NCBI GenBank assembly: GCA_041391745.1
Contig: JAWKNK010000010.1
Location: 1 to 64,000, forward strand
Length of the DNA: 64,000 bases
From: JAIXWP01 sp041391745
GTDB taxonomy: Bacteria; Bacteroidota; Bacteroidia; Flavobacteriales_D; Sanyastnellaceae
Direction of reading: 5' to 3'
The notes under the pieces were generated by a model that was given only the letters and a program-made list of their open reading frames with translations, did not search any database and was not told where the DNA came from. Positions 1 to 7,525 of the stretch are shown here, piece by piece (the first letter of the stretch is position 1; each line of letters begins with the position of its first letter). The position numbers were made by a program, and so were the translations under genes.

Positions 1-61
1 CCCCTGGGATTTGCAAGATTGCATTGTTCCTTACTGAATAGCTCAAGTCTTCGATAGTCAT
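1..61 (-). CDS. Possible 5' end of a gene running off the left edge
   Basis: An ATG at 61-59 on the minus strand opens a frame that stays free of stops for 20 codons to the window edge (begins MTIEDLSY). It would be divergent from the toxin gene at 152. Nothing about its family can be read from so short a piece; it may be chance. Confidence 0.3.
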   Translation of the reverse strand, partial: MTIEDLSYSVRNNAILQIPG

Positions 62-126
62 TTCCTAACTATTCCAGGAATTTGACACCACCATTTTTTG
101 TGGTTTCCTTATTGGGAAACTTTTTA

Positions 127-134
127 TATCTTTG
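127..134 (+). promoter_or_regulatory. -7 promoter element of the toxin-antitoxin operon
   Basis: TATCTTTG matches the Bacteroidota -7 consensus TAnnTTTG and ends 17 bp before the toxin ATG at 152. The role is inferred from the match and position. Confidence 0.5.
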
Positions 135-151
135 TGACATACTTAAACTGA

Positions 152-505
152 ATGAAGACGAATTTTGAAGTTGAATTGCTGGAGGAGGCTCAAGAATTTT
201 TGGAAAATCTTGGCGAAAAAGAACGTAATAAAATTTTCTATAACATTAGAAAGGCGCAATACATAAACGACAATGAACTATTCAAGAAATTGAACGATAA
301 CATTTGAGAGTTCAGAACACTATATAACACAAAATCTTATAGACTTTTCGCATTTTGGGATAGATCTAAAAAAAAAGATACTATAGTTATTTCAACTCAT
401 GGCATACTAAAGAAAACTCAGAAAACTCCCGCTAAAGAAATTGAAAAGGCAGAAAAAATCAGATTAGAATATCTCAGAAACAATGGCAATGACAAAAAGA
501 AATAA
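152..505 (+). pseudogene. HigB/RelE-type toxin with an in-frame TGA
   Basis: Reading from the ATG at 152 gives a 117-codon frame (MKTNFEVELLEEAQEF...) interrupted only by TGA at 305-307 (codon 52). Downstream the frame continues with EFRTLY, YRLFAFWD and ISTHGILKKTQKTP, which are the conserved core of the phage Gp49-like/HigB ribosome-dependent mRNA interferase family; the family usually has W immediately before EFR, so a TGG-to-TGA change explains the stop. The frame ends at TAA 503-505 and overlaps the antitoxin start, the usual toxin-first order of higBA modules. As read, the product would be truncated and inactive. A sequencing error is the alternative. Confidence 0.75.
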
Positions 506-815
506 AATGAAAACGGTTCGGCTGGAGGATATGATCGACAAACATGTCGGTAAAAAGGGCACGCCAAAAAGAGACGCTTTCGAATATGAATTAAGTATCG
601 AATTAATTGGTCATGCCATCAAACAAGCTAGAAAAGAGCGCAACTTGACTCAAGAAGAATTAGGAAAACTCGTTGGTGTTCAAAAAGCGCAAATATCAAA
701 AATTGAGAATAGTACAAAAAGCGCTCGACTTGATACTATAATGAAAATCTTTAAGGCTCTTGGCGCTACCGTCAATTTCAATGTTGAATTAGCACACAAT
801 TCATTGGTGTGCTAA
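483..815 (+). CDS. XRE-family HTH antitoxin (HigA type)
   Basis: A 110-residue protein that would neutralise the toxin encoded just upstream and repress the shared promoter. Residues about 42-95 form a helix-turn-helix of the Cro/C1 type (IKQARKERNLTQEELGKLVG, then KAQISKIENSTKS). ATG codons exist at 483, 489 and 507; 483 and 489 both overlap the toxin end at 505, typical translational coupling, and the choice between them is open. The reading frame is intact although the toxin is not, consistent with an antitoxin kept as an orphan regulator. Confidence 0.8.
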   Translation: MAMTKRNKMKTVRLEDMIDKHVGKKGTPKRDAFEYELSIELIGHAIKQARKERNLTQEELGKLVGVQKAQISKIENSTKSARLDTIMKIFKALGATVNFNVELAHNSLVC

Positions 816-882
816 GAAAGCCCGAATCAGCGAATCGCGAATCAGTACGAGCAACCAATAAGTTTACATTTCCGCTACTTTA

Positions 883-1670
883 TCATTCCAACTTCCTTCC
901 TGAGGCATGCACTTCGATGCGGTCGTAGTTGATGGGATTGTTTGAGATCATATGTGAATATTCAGCACTAAATCTCTCTTCACTATTAACTTCGAACACA
1001 CCTTCGATTAGCCAACATGGATAAACGAGTGTGTTAATTATCTCAAGTTTATTTGCCGTGTACTTAACTCTTGAATCATTCAAATCACATTCATAGTTTT
1101 CATCTATTACCCAGTTTTGAAATCGATAAGTATGGTCGAATTCCGACAAGACTTGCATTGACACATCGAAACTATCTATTCCGGTATTATTCGTTTTGAT
1201 TCGATACGATCCAAATATTGGCGCATCCGTCCAATGGATAATTCTTACATATTTCGTCACAGTATCACGACCATTATCATTTGGAAACTCAGTCTGAATT
1301 GGGAGTTCCTTGTAATCATCGTCAGAGGTATTGTCTGTCCTTCAAATTCTTCAGAAAAAGTAAAAGCATACTCATTTGCATCAATGATATTCGCTCCAAT
1401 GATCCATTTCACACTGTCTGCAGGGTATTACATTTTACCTTAAAAACTCGATTAGAAATAACCAGAGTCGCCTATTTCCAAAACTCATCAGGGTATCGAA
1501 ACGCGTTGCTCCATCACAAAGTCTGATTCGAACTCGGTGGTGGCGAGACAAGGATCAACGTAATTCGGGCAAGCAGGATTCGTCTTATCCAAGCACTCTT
1601 CTTTGCAACTCGAACAAGAAAAAACTGTGAATGCAAGTAGCATGAATAGATATGACTTCGATTTTAACAT
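883..1670 (-). pseudogene. Broken copy of a lipoprotein (duplicate of 2010-2798)
   Basis: The N-terminal part (starting at the ATG near 1670, lipobox VFSC, then CKEECLDKTNPACPNY) and the C-terminal part (883-1260, ending RIEVHASGRKLE) are both clearly homologous to the intact neighbour at 2010-2798, but they lie in different frames and the region 1261-1490 between them does not read through. The last 12 residues are identical in both copies. This is a tandem gene duplication with one degraded copy. Function of the family is unknown; the intact copy is a predicted surface lipoprotein. Confidence 0.75.
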
Positions 1671-1689
1671 TTCCAGAGCTCTTGGTTCC

Positions 1690-1960
1690 TGGTTTCTTAT
1701 TTCTTGTTCATTGTTCATTGTTTCCTTGTTTCTTGTTCCTCGAATCCTTGTTCATTGTTTCTTGTTCCTTGAATCCCGGTTCCTGATCCCGAATTAAGTT
1801 CGGGACGAAGGACACTCTCCAAAACTCCTTACCCATGGTTAAAACCATGGGCTAATCAAACAAAATGAAATTCTTGTTTCTTGTTCCTTGAATCCTCGAA
1901 TCCTTGTTTCCTTGTTCATTGTTCTTGGTAGAAATAGCCATTGCCCACCACTTCTTAATG
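1690..1960. repeat. Intergenic repeat mosaic (GAATCCTTG words, palindrome, hairpin)
   Basis: About 270 bp made of short recurring words such as CTTGTTTCCTTG and GAATCCTTG, a TCCCGAA/TTCGGGA hairpin at about 1785-1804, and the perfect 20-bp palindrome CCCATGGTTAAAACCATGGG at 1832-1851. The same modules recur at 2830-2985, 19081-19330, 22781-23052, 34924-35215 and 35715-35945. The GGATTC-rich strand runs in the same direction as the gene ending beside it. Confidence 0.85.
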
Positions 1961-2009
1961 TTACAAAACACAATAATGTACTTTGAATCAGCTAAGCTTC
2001 GATTCGCAA

Positions 2010-2798
2010 TCATTCCAACTTCCTTCCTGAGGCATGCACTTCGATGCGGTCGGAGTTGATGGGATCGATTGAAATAACATGAGAAAAGTCGGCTGTGAAT
2101 CTATTGTTTTCATCTATTTCAAAAACGCCCTTTATACCCCAGCACGGAAGGATTACCGAGTTTCGTATTTCAAGTTTTGTTGCGTTACAAATTACATCTG
2201 GAAAATGTCTGACACAATAATATTCAGAAGGTATCAAATTGTCAAATTCATAATACCAGTCAAAACCATCATCAACATAATTTAAATAAACGTCAAAACT
2301 ATCTAATGGCGCCGTTGACTTTGCAATTCGAAAAGTTCCAAAAATTGGTGCTTCATCACGACTAATTACCCTCACATATTTCGTCACAGTATCACGACCA
2401 TTATCATTTGGGAAACAGTCTGAATTGGGAGTTCCCCGGGTGATCATTGTTAGAGGTAATGTCTGCCCTTCAAACTCTTCTGGAAAAGTAAAGGTGTATT
2501 CGTTTGCCTCAATGATATCCGCACCAATGATCCATTTCACACTATCTGCAGGAGTGTTTATACGCAAACGAAGGGGGCTATTTGAAAGGACAAATGATCT
2601 TACTTCGAAATATGTATCAGGACTCGAAACGCGTTGCTCCATCACAAAGTCTGATTCGAACTCGGTGGTGGCGAGACAAGGATCAACGTAATTCGGGCAA
2701 GCAGGATTCGTCTTATCCAAGCACTCTTCTTTGCAACTCGAACATGAAAAAACTGTGAACACAAGCAGAATGAATAGATATGAATTTGATTTTAACAT
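2010..2798 (-). CDS. Hypothetical surface lipoprotein
   Basis: A 262-residue product if translation starts at MLKSNSYLF (2798); an upstream ATG at 2819 adds seven residues. A lipoprotein signal (hydrophobic stretch followed by TVFSC) is at residues about 5-18, followed by a Cys-rich segment (CKEECLDKTNPAC). The rest looks like beta-sandwich material (VKWIIGADIIEANEYTF) but I recognise no named domain. It lies downstream of nothing obvious and its degraded duplicate follows at 883-1670, separated by intergenic repeats. Probably anchored in the outer membrane; no function can be assigned. Confidence 0.7.
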   Translation of the reverse strand: MLKSNSYLFILLVFTVFSCSSCKEECLDKTNPACPNYVDPCLATTEFESDFVMEQRVSSPDTYFEVRSFVLSNSPLRLRINTPADSVKWIIGADIIEANEYTFTFPEEFEGQTLPLTMITRGTPNSDCFPNDNGRDTVTKYVRVISRDEAPIFGTFRIAKSTAPLDSFDVYLNYVDDGFDWYYEFDNLIPSEYYCVRHFPDVICNATKLEIRNSVILPCWGIKGVFEIDENNRFTADFSHVISIDPINSDRIEVHASGRKLE

Positions 2799-2829
2799 TT
2801 CCAGAGTTTCGTTTCTCAAATATGCACTG

Positions 2830-2985
2830 GATTTTGGTTTATGGCTCTTGGTTCCTCGTTCCTCGATCCTTGTTCCTTGAATCCTTGTTTCCTTGTTCTT
2901 GAATCCTTGTTTCCTTGTTCATGAATCCTTGTCCCTTGTTTCTAGAATCCTCGAATCCTTGTCCCTTGTTTCTTGGAGCGAAGCG
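2830..2985. repeat. GAATCCTTG/TTCCTTG word repeat array
   Basis: About 155 bp of near-tandem words GAATCCTTG, TTCCTTGTTC and TTCTTGAATCC. It follows the 3' end of the minus-strand feo operon, so the GGATTC-rich strand is again co-directional with the gene that ends there. Confidence 0.85.
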
Positions 2986-2988
2986 GAA

Positions 2989-3125
2989 TCACCCCCTCTT
3001 GATTTTATAGACTGCACAGCCCATACACTTGTGCTCTTTTTTGAAGTAGAGCTCATAGACTTTTTTACCCAAATAGAAAAGGGCGGCGGCGATGACTATG
3101 GTTACAGAAACATGGATTGAATCAT
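2989..3125 (-). CDS. FeoB-associated small Cys-rich membrane protein (frameshifted)
   Basis: The ATG at 3125-3123 overlaps the feoB stop (ATGA), the usual coupling for this partner. It reads MIQSMFL and then a stop; a one-base shift gives VTIVIAAALFYLGKKVYE, a single membrane helix, then KKEHKCMGCAVYK with a Cys pair, the hallmark of the short FeoB-associated Cys-rich proteins of Bacteroidota. No ATG, GTG or TTG lies in the second frame upstream of the helix, so a one-base indel near 3105 (sequencing error or real) is the simplest account. The role is presumed accessory to Fe2+ transport. Confidence 0.65.
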
Positions 3126-5092
3126 GATAATAAAGTAAAGGTAATCCATGCGCCGAGATATGCCAAAACTCCCATGTACACCAGTTGTATAATGGGCCAT
3201 TTCCAACCATTGGTTTCTCGCTTTACCACTGCCAATGTTGCCATACACTGCATGGCAAAAACATAAAACACCATGAGCGAACCTCCTGTGGCCAAGTTGT
3301 ATCGAGGTTCGAGCGTTTCTTTATTCTTTTCTTCCTTTAATTTTTGAAGCAACGAAGCATCGTTTTCAAAATCCTCACCCACGCTGTAAATGGTGGCCAT
3401 AGAGCCCACAAAAACTTCGCGTGCAGCAAAAGATGTGATCAATGCTATTCCAATCTTCCAATCGTATCCTATAGGCTTAATGGCAGGCTCGATGCCTTTT
3501 CCTAAAATACCGATGTACGAATTTTCCAACTTTACTGCCGCCACTTCCATTTCATAATTTTCCATAGCCGAGGCATCTTCTACCATCGGTTTTTCAATCT
3601 GCGCTATTTCTCTTTCTATGCGCTCGCCTGGCCCATACGATGCCAAGGCCCAAAGGATAACTGAAATGGCAAGAATGACTTTACCGGCATCCCACACAAA
3701 AACTTTCACCTTTTCCCAAACCAAAATTCCAACGTATTTGAAGCGTGGCAGTTTGTATGATGGCAACTCAAGCAGCAAGAAACTTCTGTCTTTTGTTTTC
3801 AGAATAAACTTCAGTAATAAGGCCATAAGCAAGGCCATTACAACCCCAAGACTATACAAGCCAAACAACACGAGTCCTTTTAAATTGAAAAAGCCCAATA
3901 CTGTTTTATCAGGAATTACCAATGCAATGAGCAAAGTATAAACAGGAATACGCGCGCTACAACTCATCAAAGGCGCCACCATGATGGTGATCATTCTGTC
4001 TTTCCAACTTGAAATATTTCGCGTGGCCATAATGCCCGGAATGGCGCATGCCACGCTGCTCATCAAGGGAACAACGCTCTTTCCATTCAAGCCGAAAGGT
4101 CGCATGAGCTTGTCCATGATAAACACCACACGCGACATATATCCCGTTTCTTCGAGCAATGAAATGAAGAAAAACAGCAATGCGATTTGAGGCACAAACA
4201 CCACTACTCCACCGATTCCCGGCACGATACCTTCAGCCAATAAATTGGTGAAAACCCCTTCGGGCATGTGCGCTTTGATGAACTGACTAATTTCTCCAAA
4301 ATACGCATCAATCAGGTCCATCGGAACCGTAGCGAAATTGAAAATGAATTGGAAAATGAGCAACAGAATCATCAAGAAAATGAGGTATCCTGAAATAGGA
4401 TGTACCAGCACTCTATCCAATTTTCTGGAGAAAGATGATATTCCACCTTTCGGTTTTGTAATCGCAATTTTGAGTACTTCTCTGATGCGTTTGAAGCGCC
4501 GTTCCGCATCATCGGCCTGCGCTTCATTATTTCCTACGAAAGAAAGGATTTCGTTATTTACGAATTCTACTCGCTCGGATTCGAAAGAATAGTTGTCCAC
4601 CGCCGCTTTCAAGTCATTGAGCCCCTCGCCTGTTCTTCCGTTCACTGCAACGATATCCACCCCTGGAAACGTGTCCTTGAGGTTTTGGATGTTTAAACTG
4701 ATTTGGCGTCGCTCTGCAATGTCTTTCATCGAAAGAATCATGATCAACGGACACCCCACATCATAGAGCTGAGAGAACAAGAGTAGATTACGCTCCATGT
4801 TCGAAGCATCCACCACCACCGCTACCAATTCGCGACTATCGCGCTGACGCGTGGACGACATGTATTCAAACACCACTTTTTCGTCGGCGGATCTCGGGAA
4901 AATACTATACGTGCCTGGTAGATCGGTTACTTCAACAAAGGAAGATGGGGTAACATAGAACTTACCTGTTTTCTTCTCGACAGTAACGCCAGGAAAATTT
5001 CCAACTTGTTGTGTAAGACCTGTAAGGAGATTAAAAATCGACGTTTTACCTGTATTCGGGTTTCCTATGAGAGCAATCTTCTTTACATTCAT
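3122..5092 (-). CDS. feoB: Ferrous iron transporter FeoB
   Basis: A 656-residue inner-membrane Fe2+ transporter with an N-terminal GTPase. G1 is GNPNTGKT at residues 10-17 and G3 is DLPG at 57-60; residues about 1-165 form the G domain, about 165-205 a helical spacer, and the rest the membrane part with two nucleoside-recognition/Gate repeats (one around GYLIFLMILLLIFQFIF, one around WKIGIALITSFAAREVFVGS). It is preceded by feoA with a 14-bp gap and followed by the Cys-rich partner with an ATGA overlap, forming an operon. At 656 residues it is a compact FeoB, shorter than the E. coli protein. No Fur box was identified with confidence. Confidence 0.97.
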   Translation of the reverse strand: MNVKKIALIGNPNTGKTSIFNLLTGLTQQVGNFPGVTVEKKTGKFYVTPSSFVEVTDLPGTYSIFPRSADEKVVFEYMSSTRQRDSRELVAVVVDASNMERNLLLFSQLYDVGCPLIMILSMKDIAERRQISLNIQNLKDTFPGVDIVAVNGRTGEGLNDLKAAVDNYSFESERVEFVNNEILSFVGNNEAQADDAERRFKRIREVLKIAITKPKGGISSFSRKLDRVLVHPISGYLIFLMILLLIFQFIFNFATVPMDLIDAYFGEISQFIKAHMPEGVFTNLLAEGIVPGIGGVVVFVPQIALLFFFISLLEETGYMSRVVFIMDKLMRPFGLNGKSVVPLMSSVACAIPGIMATRNISSWKDRMITIMVAPLMSCSARIPVYTLLIALVIPDKTVLGFFNLKGLVLFGLYSLGVVMALLMALLLKFILKTKDRSFLLLELPSYKLPRFKYVGILVWEKVKVFVWDAGKVILAISVILWALASYGPGERIEREIAQIEKPMVEDASAMENYEMEVAAVKLENSYIGILGKGIEPAIKPIGYDWKIGIALITSFAAREVFVGSMATIYSVGEDFENDASLLQKLKEEKNKETLEPRYNLATGGSLMVFYVFAMQCMATLAVVKRETNGWKWPIIQLVYMGVLAYLGAWITFTLLS

Positions 5093-5106
5093 AAAGCGAT
5101 GCTAAG

Positions 5107-5331
5107 TTAGGACTCCAGCTCTACTAAGTCGGCTTCTTCTTTTCTGAGTGACAATACATATCCGTCGATGTCTACAGCGATAGGATCACCGAAAGGTGCT
5201 TTGAAGAGTACTTTGATCTCTTTCCCTGCAAACAAGCCCATTTCAATCAGTTTGGTGTACAAGTCACCCTTCACGATGGAAGCAACTGTGCCCGATTGGC
5301 CGATTTGATATGTAGAAAGGCTCTTCTTCAT
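5107..5331 (-). CDS. feoA: FeoA, SH3-like partner of FeoB
   Basis: Starting at MKKSLSTYQIG (5331) the product is 74 residues, the normal FeoA size; the ATG at 5361 would add ten unrelated residues. It has the FeoA pattern: KGDLYTKLIEMGLFAGKEIKV followed by DPIAVDIDGYVLSLRKEEA, i.e. a small beta-barrel (SH3-like) with the conserved GxxL.R/K turn. Cytoplasmic, thought to modulate FeoB. First gene of the feo operon. Confidence 0.92.
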   Translation of the reverse strand: MKKSLSTYQIGQSGTVASIVKGDLYTKLIEMGLFAGKEIKVLFKAPFGDPIAVDIDGYVLSLRKEEADLVELES

Positions 5332-5452
5332 GACGAATAGTAATGCAAAGAAACACCACAATTCCCAAAGTCAAATACCGTAAAAAGGGTATTTTGCTAG
5401 TACGTCGAGAATTGAATCATACGAGCTCACCGCCGGTCTCCATCTCTTTATT

Positions 5453-6676
5453 TCAAACCCAGAGCTCATGCTTGCTCCCGTTCGAGAACTTAATGATCAC
5501 AATGGGTGAAAATGTGTACTTATCATACTCCCCACCTTCGGGGATGGAGAACTTCAAAAATGCTTTGGTAAAATCCTTTTTGAGGATGATTTCATTTTGT
5601 TCCAAAGTAAATGGCCCCACATAAGGCGTTACCCCCGAAATCTCCATTTGTTCCAATCCTCCGTAATGTGCCACCACTTGATCATGCTTGTCGATGACTT
5701 CCAATAGTATCGGCGTTCCCAAATTCTTTGGGTCACCTTTCTCTGGCGTGAAAAGCGTCAACACCATCGACTCTACTACTGTGCGATCGACATATACGGT
5801 TAAATCTTTTTTAGAAGTTCCAAAAGCGTTCGTGGCAGTCAAAGTAAATGTGGTGGTGTCTTCCGGGGCTACCATGATTTGCCATTTGCTCTTGTGCTCA
5901 CCAAGGCCTTGATCCAAACCAATCTTTTCACATCCCAAAACATACCATGTCAAGGTCACTTTTTGACCTTCAAAAATCTCATCATCGTTTACATAGAATT
6001 CTTTGATGAACGGAGCTTTATGGTCTCTTGCTTTAATGTTTATAGATGCCTTTTGTAAATCTTTGAATACAATTTCCATATTCGCAGCATCGCCATTCCA
6101 ATTGAAGCTTTGAGAAACTGCCGTTTCAATTTTCACCTTCTTAGACTTGCCATTTTTTTTCAATAAAACAAATGGACTTGTTGCAGAAACAGCAGTGTTG
6201 TGCACCACGGATTTCAACTTTATTACTTCCTCCGTTAGATTGTCGATGCGCAAGACCAAGCTGTCTGTTTCCTCCGTGTAAAGCACAAAGCAAGCAGAAT
6301 GACTTGTAGACTTCATCTTATCCCAAGCAGCAGGAAATTTGGCAGAAGCATCTTCCACCCAACGGTAGATTTTGTCCTTGAAGCGCCCTGGTTGTTCTTG
6401 AAAAAAATAAAGGTCCACAAACAACACATCGAGTTCGTCTTGCGAATATTCGAGGTTGGCCGACTTCATCCAAGTATTGAGATTCACTCCAAGAGATTTC
6501 AGAAATTCTGTGGCTTCTTCCAGATCAGTAGGTACCGTTTGATACCACCAATTGGCAAAAGCTGCAGTTCTATTTTCAATACTGATCGATTTATCGGTAT
6601 TGAAAGCAGGGTGAATATTTTGAGCAAATAAAAGAGAAGAAAAAAGTAAAGAGAGTGCTAATGCAACGATTCTCAT
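5453..6676 (-). CDS. Secreted protein with an Ig-like domain, function unknown
   Basis: A 407-residue product with a Sec signal peptide (about residues 1-18, ending LLFAQ). Residues about 205-300 read as an Ig-like module: FYVNDDEIFEGQKVTLTWYV, then PEDTTTFTLTATNAFGTSKK, the pattern of strand-swapped Ig folds in cell-wall and secreted proteins. The N-terminal 190 residues contain Trp-rich helical text (FANWWYQTVPTDLEEATEFL) that I cannot assign. The start codon overlaps the end of the upstream membrane-protein gene (6673-6676), so the two are co-translated and probably functionally linked at the envelope. Confidence 0.75.
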   Translation of the reverse strand: MRIVALALSLLFSSLLFAQNIHPAFNTDKSISIENRTAAFANWWYQTVPTDLEEATEFLKSLGVNLNTWMKSANLEYSQDELDVLFVDLYFFQEQPGRFKDKIYRWVEDASAKFPAAWDKMKSTSHSACFVLYTEETDSLVLRIDNLTEEVIKLKSVVHNTAVSATSPFVLLKKNGKSKKVKIETAVSQSFNWNGDAANMEIVFKDLQKASINIKARDHKAPFIKEFYVNDDEIFEGQKVTLTWYVLGCEKIGLDQGLGEHKSKWQIMVAPEDTTTFTLTATNAFGTSKKDLTVYVDRTVVESMVLTLFTPEKGDPKNLGTPILLEVIDKHDQVVAHYGGLEQMEISGVTPYVGPFTLEQNEIILKKDFTKAFLKFSIPEGGEYDKYTFSPIVIIKFSNGSKHELWV

Positions 6677-7521
6677 AAAGCGTATGGTTTCCTACGCACG
6701 GGTTTGTGTGCGTAGATGAATATCAAGAGTAAAGGTATTATATAATCCCCCATTCTTTCTATTGTTTCCAACACATCACGCGATTGGCCTACAATAGGAT
6801 GAAGAGACTCTGTAAGCAACTTATAAAAAAGAACAAACCATATAAGACCATTGGTTCGAGGGAACAACAAAACAACTGTTCCCAATATCATTTCGAATAA
6901 TCCAAAAATTTTCATCGTCATCGTATCGACAGGGATACCGACAAACATCAAGTGTTTTCCAATCAATTCACTTTCTTTGAAAAAGGCCAAACCACCATGT
7001 CCAGCGAGAAGCAGAAACAAAGACCAGCGAAGAATTTTCTCCATTCCTACCAATCGTGTTTCCCATTTCACATCATTTACACCTACTACTTGAAAAGCAT
7101 TTTTAAAAGAAAGTCGCAGTCCTAATCCGAAAAACAGAGCAATGGGAACACCGTAGTTTCCTGCTCTCTCAAAAAATTCTGACATGCCCATACCAGCGCT
7201 CGGCCGCAAGGCAGCAGTAAACACTGTCCACACAGCAGCCCAAAAAATAATAGCGCGAGTGGGTAAAAAGAAAATAGAAAGTCCTACAAGAATATCCATG
7301 ACTCCGACTATCGGCATCAAGGAATACGATAATGGTTCAGAGAAAAAGAAGACTTCAAAAAAAGATAACCAAGCTGTTTTACCTAAAATTCCCCACATGC
7401 CATGCCCCACAAAACATCCCATAACGCCGAAGCGCAATAAGAAGAACAACTTATTCTCCAGCGTTTCACTTCTGGAGAATAAGTTGATCCAAATTTTATT
7501 TACAGAAAGGTTATTTAACAT
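6673..7521 (-). CDS. DoxX-like polytopic membrane protein
   Basis: A 282-residue hydrophobic protein with about seven to eight predicted membrane segments, arranged as two similar halves (LRFGVMGCFVGHGMWGILGK... and LRWSLFLLLAGHGGLAFFKE...), each with a GHG motif in the first helix. This duplicated GHG pattern resembles DoxX/DoxD-type quinone-linked membrane proteins, but the family assignment is tentative. It is 4 bp upstream of the T9SS protein gene stop at 7526 and overlaps the start of the next gene by 4 bp. Confidence 0.65.
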   Translation of the reverse strand: MLNNLSVNKIWINLFSRSETLENKLFFLLRFGVMGCFVGHGMWGILGKTAWLSFFEVFFFSEPLSYSLMPIVGVMDILVGLSIFFLPTRAIIFWAAVWTVFTAALRPSAGMGMSEFFERAGNYGVPIALFFGLGLRLSFKNAFQVVGVNDVKWETRLVGMEKILRWSLFLLLAGHGGLAFFKESELIGKHLMFVGIPVDTMTMKIFGLFEMILGTVVLLFPRTNGLIWFVLFYKLLTESLHPIVGQSRDVLETIERMGDYIIPLLLIFIYAHKPVRRKPYAL

Positions 7522-7525
7522 AAAC

